Below are positions 24,407-31,840 of a DNA stretch of 64,000 bases, in pieces. A model generated the notes under the pieces. That model worked only from the letters and a program-made list of their open reading frames with translations, was not told the DNA's origin and ran no database searches. This stretch comes from Formosa undariae (lineage in GTDB: Bacteria > Bacteroidota > Bacteroidia > Flavobacteriales > Flavobacteriaceae), in NCBI RefSeq assembly GCF_042427615.1, contig NZ_JBHMEZ010000013.1, positions 1 to 64,000 of the forward strand, in the 5' to 3' direction. Position 1 is the first letter of the stretch, and each line of letters starts with the position of its first letter. A program made the translations under genes and the position numbers.

Positions 24407-26224
24407 TTAGATAGGGATATTTAAGGTTATTCGCGTTCCCGACGCTTCAGAAGAGTTTATAAACAGGCGCCCATCAATGTAGTTAATTCGTTCATTCATA
24501 AAAGTCATTCCCATACCACCAACTCCGGTTCTAATGTTTTTTGGACGGTTAATATCGAAGCCCTTACCATCGTCGTCTATCGTGATACTTAATATATGCT
24601 CACTGTGAGAAATAGACACCAATATATACGTAGAATCGGCATACTTAATGGCATTATTTATTGCCTCTTGAGTGATGCGATACATATTAATTTCGACTAA
24701 AGAATCTAGTCGTTTATTGAAATTTGTACGATTATATAACTCTATTTTTTTACCTGTAAGTCTAGATAATTCTTGTGTTAATTTTGAAAGTGCAGGAACA
24801 ATACCATAGTCGCTTAGTTCTGGCGGTGTTAAATTAAACGTCGCTGCACGCACGCCCTGGATAATATCGCCTGTTAGACTTTTTAGATGCTCTATTTTTG
24901 AAGCCGCCTTTTCTAGGTCGTTTAAATTTACACTCTCTAAATTATACTTAAGCCCCGTTAGCATTTGCCCGATACCATCATGAATATCTTTTGCGATTCG
25001 GTTTTGTTCTTTCTCTTGGTTCTCAATAATTTTAGATGAAATGATCTTTTGCTGATTCATTTTTTCCTCGTAACTCGACTTCGTTAACGATTCTAAATCT
25101 AGCTGAGCTTGCTTTTTTTCTGTAATATCTGAAGCAATAATTAAAATTTCAGATTTTTCAGATTTTGAATTAATCGGAATTAAATACATTTCTAACCACA
25201 AGATCTCTCCAGAGTTTTTTACGGCTTTAATCTCGCCTTGCCAACCCGATTTATTGTAGGTTTTTAAAATATGCTCTACGTATTGCTGATCGTTTTTTAC
25301 TGTTGAAATTAATTCAGAGAAATTTGAATTTAAATTGATTTTGAATGCCGACTGCTCAAATAATTTAGAAAATTTCTCACCAATATGAAGAATAGCCCCC
25401 TCTGGCGTTACACGTGCAAACAACAAGGTTTTATCCATAGTCTGATTTAAAACACGTAGTTCTTTAACCGATTTTTCATTTTCTTTTCTTAGAAAATCAG
25501 CTTCCTGAGCCGTATTGATTGCTCTTTTTTCTGATCGCAAGAGTCTAGTAATGGTTTTTTTAACCATTCTAGCTGTCGGTTTAAAAATAAACAGAAACTC
25601 TAAAACGAGAAGTAGTAATGTAAAAATCATTAAAAACAATTCCCACTTACTTAACAGATTTACCTTTTCGTTAGCTTCAGAATCATATTGATTTACAATC
25701 GTATCCATAAGGCTTAAAAAACGAAATGCATTCGGATTGACCTGATTCACATAAGGAGTCAACTGATTTTGTTCTGTATTAGGTTCCTTTTCTAAAAGGG
25801 ATATTATGGATATTGAAGCGTCGTACATCTCAGAAAACGGAGTCTGAATACGATCGAACAACGCAACAATTTTGTCGCTATTGGTTCCTGAAAGTTCTAG
25901 GCTATCACTTCCCTGAAGAAGGGCTGTATGCGATATTTTCCATTGTGCTAAGGTCTTCTTTAAAGTATCCTTTAAAACTAAACGTTCCGAAAAATCTGTT
26001 GCATGTGCTATTAAAAGCACTTCTTTATTTAGTTTCTGACTAAGCATACGTTGCCGACCAGCAACGTTTATAACTGAAGAATCGTCCTGCTGATCAATTA
26101 AGAAATTGCGGACGATTATTTGACTTATAATTACAGAACATGCAATAGCACCTAATGCAAAAATATATAACCGACGTAGCCTATTAAACGTACTCGTATC
26201 TAACGAACTACTGCGATCATTCAT
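24407..26224 (-). CDS. NarX-like sensor histidine kinase with PilJ input and PAS domain
   Basis: A 605-aa membrane kinase. Order: TM1 about 19-38; extracytoplasmic four-helix PilJ/NarX-type sensor about 42-190, starting with the P-box-like NVAGRQRMLSQKLNKE (53-68), the segment that binds nitrate in NarX; TM2 about 196-215; a coiled linker; a PAS domain about 262-370; HisKA_3 phospho-acceptor His415 in RIAKDIHDGIGQ; and a C-terminal HATPase (NAIKYA, DDDGKGFD, GGMGM). Its place between DUF4202 and a NarL-type regulator inside the nir operon makes nitrate or nitrite the likely signal, although ligand binding is inferred from the motif. Confidence 0.88.
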   Translation of the reverse strand: MNDRSSSLDTSTFNRLRRLYIFALGAIACSVIISQIIVRNFLIDQQDDSSVINVAGRQRMLSQKLNKEVLLIAHATDFSERLVLKDTLKKTLAQWKISHTALLQGSDSLELSGTNSDKIVALFDRIQTPFSEMYDASISIISLLEKEPNTEQNQLTPYVNQVNPNAFRFLSLMDTIVNQYDSEANEKVNLLSKWELFLMIFTLLLLVLEFLFIFKPTARMVKKTITRLLRSEKRAINTAQEADFLRKENEKSVKELRVLNQTMDKTLLFARVTPEGAILHIGEKFSKLFEQSAFKINLNSNFSELISTVKNDQQYVEHILKTYNKSGWQGEIKAVKNSGEILWLEMYLIPINSKSEKSEILIIASDITEKKQAQLDLESLTKSSYEEKMNQQKIISSKIIENQEKEQNRIAKDIHDGIGQMLTGLKYNLESVNLNDLEKAASKIEHLKSLTGDIIQGVRAATFNLTPPELSDYGIVPALSKLTQELSRLTGKKIELYNRTNFNKRLDSLVEINMYRITQEAINNAIKYADSTYILVSISHSEHILSITIDDDGKGFDINRPKNIRTGVGGMGMTFMNERINYIDGRLFINSSEASGTRITLNIPI

Positions 26225-26235
26225 TTAAAATATGT

Positions 26236-26817
26236 TTAAGATAATGCCTTTTGAATAAGCTTAAAACTGGATTCTGAATAATTTAAAGTCATCGCTTTTT
26301 TATGCGCTGCATCAGACATTTTATTCCATGTTTTTTGTACGATATCAATTAACTTTGGTTCGTCATGTTTCGTTGCGAAATCTTCAAAATAGTTTTGTAA
26401 GAATACTAAACACACCACATCTTCTAGCGTCTGTGAATCTGGATCTTTTTTAAATGATTTCTTACTCATTAAAAACTGTACACGCTCGATAAATTCATCA
26501 TCATACCCAACAGATTTCATTATTTCACCTGTTAAATCACCGTGCATTTTTTTAAGATCGTTACGCCAATTCATATATCCCGCCTTCGTCATTGGATATT
26601 CGTTTCTAGGAATTTCCCAACGACAAATATGCTGTGCACGAGCAGCGATTTGTAAACTTTCGGAAGCCGTTGGCATATAGTTCAACAAGCAATCTGTCAT
26701 GCGCTGTGAATACAACAATTCTTTTGGCATGGATTCGCCATTACTGATGTCACGATTTAGATCTTGAGCATTTTTTTCATCAATTAATGCTATAGCTTGT
26801 TCAAATTTTGCACTCAC
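26236..26817 (-). CDS. DUF4202 family protein
   Basis: A 193-aa soluble protein of unknown activity; the family is regularly found next to nitrate and nitrite assimilation genes, as here between nirD and the sensor kinase. Conserved polar stretches are YSQRMTDCL, AARAQHICRWEIPRNEYPMTKAGYMNWR, KMHGD and DVVCLVFLQNYFEDF; the spaced His/Asp residues could form an HD-like metal site, which is inference. The reading frame opens with GTG at 26817, preceded closely by an in-frame stop, so GTG is the likely start. Confidence 0.8.
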   Translation of the reverse strand: MSAKFEQAIALIDEKNAQDLNRDISNGESMPKELLYSQRMTDCLLNYMPTASESLQIAARAQHICRWEIPRNEYPMTKAGYMNWRNDLKKMHGDLTGEIMKSVGYDDEFIERVQFLMSKKSFKKDPDSQTLEDVVCLVFLQNYFEDFATKHDEPKLIDIVQKTWNKMSDAAHKKAMTLNYSESSFKLIQKALS

Positions 26818-26847
26818 GGTTTTAAAGTTTTTTGGTATCTATCAAAT

Positions 26848-27225
26848 CTATTCAGAAAATCCGATATACACAAAGTTGTCCTCTATTTTTACAGGATAAA
26901 TTGCAATAGGATTTAAATCGCCATTTAAATTTTCGCCTGTCTCTAATGAAAATGTTTTTTTATGTAACGGACAAGCGATTTTAGGTGTTCCTTTTTGATC
27001 GCCTAACATACCTCTAGACAACACCATTTCCTGCTTTTCTGGTGATAAATTCTGACAAGCATACCAGGTATTTAATCGTGAAAAATTAAACACTGCTATT
27101 TGTAAATCTTTATATTTCACACATGCACCACCATCGCTTGGAAACGCTTCTGTTGAAGCCGCTTTAAACCAAACCTTAACATCTTCTTGAGTCGTTGTTT
27201 TGTACTTTGACATTACTTTTTCCAT
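26848..27225 (-). CDS. nirD: nitrite reductase small subunit
   Basis: A 125-aa Rieske-fold protein that partners NirB. Only the second half of a Rieske site is present (CPLHKKTF), while the first CxH is replaced (WYACQNLS), as is normal for NirD proteins, which lack an iron-sulfur cluster. It lies 33 bp after nirB and 31 bp before DUF4202. ATG start at 27225. Confidence 0.93.
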   Translation of the reverse strand: MEKVMSKYKTTTQEDVKVWFKAASTEAFPSDGGACVKYKDLQIAVFNFSRLNTWYACQNLSPEKQEMVLSRGMLGDQKGTPKIACPLHKKTFSLETGENLNGDLNPIAIYPVKIEDNFVYIGFSE

Positions 27226-27257
27226 AATTTATGTTTTAAAACGTTAACGTTATTTAG

Positions 27258-29795
27258 CTATAGTGTAACTTCTTTGACCTCTTTTTCCCAATGTTTTGGC
27301 ATTTTTTGATCTCTTAAAGGCACAAAAACTAAATTATCATCTCTATCCTCTGAATTCACAAAATGACTAAAACGCTTCTTCATCTCATCATTTTCAATCG
27401 CCTGTTTCCACTCGCATTCGTAGGCATCCACTAAAAATTGCATCTCTTTTTCTAACGCTTCAACAATATTTAAACTATCGCCAATAACAATCTTTTTAAG
27501 CTGTTCTATTCCACCTTCTAATTTATCTAACCACGCTGCAGTTCTCATTAAGGGTGCTGCGGTTTGTATGTAATACATTAAGTAGCGATCTATGTATTTT
27601 ATTACGGTTTCGTTATCTATTTTTTCAGCTAATAATTCTGCGTGTCTTGGTGTTGCTCCACCGTTTCCGCCAACATATAAATTCCATCCACCTTCTACAG
27701 CAATCACTCCAAAGTCTTTTCCTCTAGCTTCTGCACATTCTCTGATACAGCCAGAAACACCTCCTTTTATTTTATGCGGCGAACGCAATCCTTTATATCT
27801 GTTTTCTAAAGCGATGGCGAAAGAGACACTTTCATCTAATCCGTAACGACACCATGTAGAACCTACACAACTTTTTACTGTACGTAAAGATTTTCCGTAG
27901 GCATGACCACTTTCAAAACCATTATCAATTAATTCTTTCCAAATGGCAGGTAAATCATTTAATTGTGCTCCGAAGAAATCGATACGAGCACCTCCTGTAA
28001 TTTTTGTATATAAATTATATTTCGATCCAATCTGACCTAAAACAATTAAGCCTTCTGGTGTGATTTCTCCACCAGCAATTCTTGGCACTACAGAATACGT
28101 TCCGTTACGCTGAATATTTGCCAAAAATTTATCGTTAGTATCCTGAGTAACATCTTCCTTATTTGGTGTTGTATTATATAAACTCGCAAAAATTGAAGAC
28201 ACTAAAGGTTTACACGTTTCGCAACCATGTCCTGTTCCGCAAGCATCTAATACCTCATTAAAAGAGGTTAGTTTTTTTACTTTTATAATGCCGTATAATT
28301 CTTGTCGGCTATATTCGAAATGTTCGCAAATCACATTTTTTACGGTTTTACCTAGAGACTTCAACGTTTCGTTTACTAAATCGGTAACCATAGGTTTACA
28401 ACCTCCACAGCTTGTACTCGCTTTTGTTGCAGAAATAACACTAGCCAAATCTTCGCAAGAACCATCTTTAATAGCCCCACAAATCTGACCTTTACTCACG
28501 TTTTCGCAGGAACAGATCTGAGCTTCGTCTGGCAAGTCTAATGCACTACCAAATGCACCGCCTTCGGTTGCAGGTAAAATAAGTTGTGCTGCATCTTCGG
28601 GAATAGCCATACCGTTTAAATACACTTGATGTAGCATATTATAGTCCGATGCATCTCCCACTAGGATTCCTCCCAATAAAGATTTACCATCTAGACTTAC
28701 ATTTATTCGCTTATATAAATACTGTGTTTTGTTTTCGAAAATAACCGAATGCCCTTTTGAAGCAGGCATAAAAGGTTCTCCGAAACTAGCGACATCTACA
28801 CCAATTAACTTTAATTTGGTAGACATGTCTATTTCTGCAGGCATTAAAACCTCTACATTACCTATAATTTGACTTGCAGCAACTTCTGCCATGTCGTAAC
28901 CAGGAGCAACTAATCCATAAATCATCTGATTATATAAAGCGACTTCACCAATAGCAAAAATATCCGAATCTGAAGTTTGCATTTTATTATTCACAACAAT
29001 TCCACCTCGAACTCCCATTTTTAAATCACACGTTTTTCCTAATTCATCGCGAGGTCGAATACCTGCAGAAATAATTAACATCTCTACATCTAACTTATCA
29101 TCTTCTCCAAACTCCAATCCTGTGATATAACCATCGTCTCCTAAAATTTGATTGGTTGCCTTACTTAAATGGATGTTTAATCCGATGGACTCTAACTTTA
29201 ATTGTAAGACTTGACTACTTCTAGAATCTAATTGTCTAGGCATTAATTTAGGAGCAAACTCAACAATATGCGGCTCTAATCCCATATCCATTGCCGCTTT
29301 ACCTGCTTCTAAACCTAATAAACCACCACCAAGAACAGCCGCTTTAGCATTAGGGTTTTTCGCCTTTATTTTAGCAGCATATGCCAACATACCTTCCAAA
29401 TCTTCGATTGTTCGATATACAAAGACACCTTCTTTTTCTACGCCTTTTACGGGAGGTACGAAGGCTGAAGACCCTGTTGCCAGCACCAAATAATCGTAAG
29501 CATATTCTTGATCTTCAACACTGGTTATCGTTTTTTTATTTCTGTGAATATCCGAAATACGGACATCCGTAATTAAATCTATATTATGATCTTCGTACCA
29601 AGATCTAGGAGCCATTTCTAAGGCTTTTGCATCCTGATTCTCGAAAAACTCACTCAAATGAACACGATCGTATGCAGGTCTTGGCTCCTCGCCAAACACA
29701 GTTATTTTAAATGCTTCACTTCCTTCTTTAGCTACAAATTTTTCACAAAACTTATACCCTACCATTCCGTTTCCTACAACAATCACTTTTTTCAT
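27258..29795 (-). CDS. nirB: NADH-dependent nitrite reductase large subunit
   Basis: Reduces nitrite to ammonium in the cytosol. The 845-aa protein shows FAD binding at the N-terminus (VVGNGMVGYKFCEKF), an NAD motif (AVLGGGLLGLEAGKA), BFD-like [2Fe-2S] segments from about 425 (CSCENVSKG and CGGCKPM; CGTGHGCETCKP) and the siroheme/4Fe-4S ligands CVGSTWC near 641-647 and CIREC near 681-685. Length and order match classical NirB. It leads a minus-strand operon nirB-nirD-DUF4202-sensor-regulator and its promoter carries the palindrome shared with narK. Confidence 0.96.
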   Translation of the reverse strand: MKKVIVVGNGMVGYKFCEKFVAKEGSEAFKITVFGEEPRPAYDRVHLSEFFENQDAKALEMAPRSWYEDHNIDLITDVRISDIHRNKKTITSVEDQEYAYDYLVLATGSSAFVPPVKGVEKEGVFVYRTIEDLEGMLAYAAKIKAKNPNAKAAVLGGGLLGLEAGKAAMDMGLEPHIVEFAPKLMPRQLDSRSSQVLQLKLESIGLNIHLSKATNQILGDDGYITGLEFGEDDKLDVEMLIISAGIRPRDELGKTCDLKMGVRGGIVVNNKMQTSDSDIFAIGEVALYNQMIYGLVAPGYDMAEVAASQIIGNVEVLMPAEIDMSTKLKLIGVDVASFGEPFMPASKGHSVIFENKTQYLYKRINVSLDGKSLLGGILVGDASDYNMLHQVYLNGMAIPEDAAQLILPATEGGAFGSALDLPDEAQICSCENVSKGQICGAIKDGSCEDLASVISATKASTSCGGCKPMVTDLVNETLKSLGKTVKNVICEHFEYSRQELYGIIKVKKLTSFNEVLDACGTGHGCETCKPLVSSIFASLYNTTPNKEDVTQDTNDKFLANIQRNGTYSVVPRIAGGEITPEGLIVLGQIGSKYNLYTKITGGARIDFFGAQLNDLPAIWKELIDNGFESGHAYGKSLRTVKSCVGSTWCRYGLDESVSFAIALENRYKGLRSPHKIKGGVSGCIRECAEARGKDFGVIAVEGGWNLYVGGNGGATPRHAELLAEKIDNETVIKYIDRYLMYYIQTAAPLMRTAAWLDKLEGGIEQLKKIVIGDSLNIVEALEKEMQFLVDAYECEWKQAIENDEMKKRFSHFVNSEDRDDNLVFVPLRDQKMPKHWEKEVKEVTL

Positions 29796-29824
29796 ATACG
29801 TAGTTATTATTCGATTACTTATTT

Positions 29825-29846
29825 CAAAAGTAAGTATTAATACTTA
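29825..29846 (-). promoter_or_regulatory. nirB promoter with operator palindrome overlapping the -7 box
   Basis: TAAGTATTAATACTTA, a perfect 16-bp palindrome, occupies 29831-29846. Its end runs into TACTTTTG (29832 down to 29825, minus strand), a perfect -7 box. The centre is 43 bp before the nirB ATG, against 41 bp at narK. No -33 TTG is visible at the right distance, which suits a promoter needing an activator. Confidence 0.78.
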
Positions 29847-29877
29847 ATTATGTTGCCGAAAATTAAATATTTTTCAA

Positions 29878-29893
29878 AAAAATACGTATTTTT
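29878..29893. promoter_or_regulatory. second perfect palindrome in the nirB-porin intergenic region
   Basis: AAAAATACGTATTTTT, 16 bp, centred on the ACGT at 29884-29887. It lies 47 bp upstream of the nirB operator. The narK region has related AATTACGTATTTT sequence at a similar distance. It could serve either of the divergent genes. Confidence 0.5.
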
Positions 29894-29937
29894 ACCAAAA
29901 ACTAAAACAAAAGGCTTTTAAATTATTAATAGTGAAA

Positions 29938-29958
29938 TTCTAATTAATAAAATTAGAA
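29938..29958. promoter_or_regulatory. inverted repeat upstream of the porin gene
   Basis: TTCTAAT (29938-29944) and ATTAGAA (29952-29958) form a perfect 7-bp inverted repeat, 126 bp before the porin ATG. A regulatory role is possible but unproven. Confidence 0.3.
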
Positions 29959-30083
29959 ATCGTTATTTTTAAGGAACGCTAAATCCGTTATCGCTTTTAG
30001 ATTTTTGAACATAAATAACTAGAATTAATTCATTTAATTATAAGGACTTAACACCTAATTATTAATCAATTTTACTATATATT

Positions 30084-31355
30084 ATGACTAAAATTACTCT
30101 ACTAACAGTTTTACTTTTAATGGTTTCAGGTAGCTGTTTTGCTCAATTTTCTATTGATGGAGAATTGAGACCTCGAACAGAATTCAGACATGGTTACGGC
30201 ACTTTAATCGCAGATGATGCCGATCCGGGATTTGGGATTTCGACTAGGGCGCGCGTTAATCTAGGATATAAAAAAGAGACTTATGAAATCTATATTGGCG
30301 TTCAAGATGTTTTTGTTTGGGGAGAAAACAGACAACTTTTAATTGAAGATGCTAACAATTCATTATCTCTTTTTCAAGCATGGGCTAAACTTAAACTAAA
30401 TGAAAATTGGTCGACTAAATTAGGGCGTCAAGTTATTGCTTACGACGACCAGCGTATTTTAGGAGGCGTAGATTGGACACAACAAGGCCGAAATCACGAT
30501 GCGGTTCTTATTCAATTAGGAAAAGAATCCTTAAAATTTGATGCAGGGTTTGCTTACAATCAGGATTACAATAACCCTTCTGGGTTTCAGAATACGGATA
30601 ACACCTATTATACCACTGGTTATTTCTCTTACAAAACCATGCAGTATGGTTACGTAAAAAACACTTGGGATGCGTTTTCTGCGAGTTTCCTATTTATGAA
30701 TAACGGTTTCCAAGAATTTGATGACAACAACAAAGCAGATGGACTAAGTAATTTACAAACCTTTGGAACCCATTTAGTATACAAGAAAGCTAACTATGAT
30801 GTAGCGAGTAACATATACTTACAAACAGGGAATCGTCAAGGCGATATAAAAGTAAACACCGGATTATTAGCTAGTATAGATGCTCATTATAAAGTTACTT
30901 CTAAAGTAAAATTAGGAGCAGGATTTGAATATATAAGTGGAAAATCTCAAGATGAATCTGCAGACGAAACAGGAGCATTCTTTCCCTTATATGGTACCAA
31001 CCACAAATTTAATGGATACATGGATTATTTCTACGTAGGGAATCACGCAAATTCTATAGGTTTAGTTGATATTCATATGAATGCAGATTTTACATTAGGA
31101 GAAAAATCGGTGCTAGGTGTAAGTATTTTAAACTTTTCTGGAGCTGAAGAATTATCTAGCGGAGAGAAAAGCTTAGGAACAGAAATTGATTTAGTGTTTC
31201 AACACAAGTTTAATGAGTTTTCTGTAGCCGCTGGATATTCACAAATGTTTGCTTCAGATGGAATGTACGAACTTAAAGGTGTAACGGAAGACTTAGCTGC
31301 AAATTCTCAAAATTGGGTTTGGGCAATGCTTATTTTAAAGCCTAAATTTTTATAG
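30084..31355 (+). CDS. outer-membrane porin, alginate-export-like family
   Basis: A 423-aa beta-barrel protein with a signal peptide (cleavage likely after SCFA, about residue 20). The body shows alternating strands and the family stretch LGRQVIAYDDQRILGGVDWTQQGRNHDAVLIQ, seen in alginate-export/OprD-like barrels of Bacteroidota. It ends in a strand pattern (WVWAMLILKPKFL) fitting an outer-membrane anchor. It is transcribed divergently from nirB across a regulatory region and is followed by a terminator, so it probably serves as the nitrate/nitrite porin of the system. The substrate is inferred from position only. Confidence 0.8.
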   Translation: MTKITLLTVLLLMVSGSCFAQFSIDGELRPRTEFRHGYGTLIADDADPGFGISTRARVNLGYKKETYEIYIGVQDVFVWGENRQLLIEDANNSLSLFQAWAKLKLNENWSTKLGRQVIAYDDQRILGGVDWTQQGRNHDAVLIQLGKESLKFDAGFAYNQDYNNPSGFQNTDNTYYTTGYFSYKTMQYGYVKNTWDAFSASFLFMNNGFQEFDDNNKADGLSNLQTFGTHLVYKKANYDVASNIYLQTGNRQGDIKVNTGLLASIDAHYKVTSKVKLGAGFEYISGKSQDESADETGAFFPLYGTNHKFNGYMDYFYVGNHANSIGLVDIHMNADFTLGEKSVLGVSILNFSGAEELSSGEKSLGTEIDLVFQHKFNEFSVAAGYSQMFASDGMYELKGVTEDLAANSQNWVWAMLILKPKFL

Positions 31356-31385
31356 ACGATAGTATTTCAAGACTAGATTATGATA

Positions 31386-31423
31386 AAAAAAGCCTGTAAA
31401 ACTGAGAGTTTTGCAGGCTTTTT
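31386..31423 (+). terminator. intrinsic terminator after the porin gene
   Basis: AAAAAGCCTGTAAAACT and AGTTTTGCAGGCTTTTT form a stem with one T-G wobble around GAG, followed by TTTTT. Confidence 0.9.
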
Positions 31424-31782
31424 CGTTTTTAGTCTTAACTCTCCTTTGCTTGATTCTATAAAAAAATTCATCTAGAGACTATTAACCCGTGTTATTATAC
31501 GTTTTTCATCACCTGAATATGTTTCAAGATCACACAAGTATTGATAGCCTAGAGCCTGATGAGATGCAGAAACACATCCAGCATGACGCTCCCATTTCTA
31601 ATTTTAAAATTAACAAAACTTCTAAGCTCACGATTATAAAAACTAGTGTCTTAATAAAAATAGATTCTTCAGTCTGTTACGCTTCGATCTGAATGACCGC
31701 CTCATTTGACATTTCAATGTGAGGATAAATCTTATTTCCGAATCAATATTACAAGCTTACAGCAGCCCTGTTTTAAACAACA
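31424..31782. other. intergenic region between porin and secDF with a REP-like element
   Basis: No gene is visible in these 360 bp. At 31507-31588 TCACCTGAATATGTTTC faces GAAACACATCCAGCATGA, an imperfect inverted repeat of the kind scattered in Flavobacteriaceae genomes. A related element lies at 61838-61923. Confidence 0.5.
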
Positions 31783-31817
31783 AAAAGCCTCCTAAACTTA
31801 CGCTTAGAAGGCTTTTT
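31783..31817 (-). terminator. intrinsic terminator after secDF
   Basis: AAAAAGCCTCCTAA and TTAGAAGGCTTTTT form a stem with one mismatch around a short loop; T-runs on both strands, so it may act both ways. Confidence 0.85.
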
Positions 31818-31840
31818 AATACTTATTAAGATTCGGTTAC

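Noticed and set aside
31489..31692. 67-aa frame in the porin-secDF gap
   Set aside because: It spans the REP-like element and shows no family or promoter.
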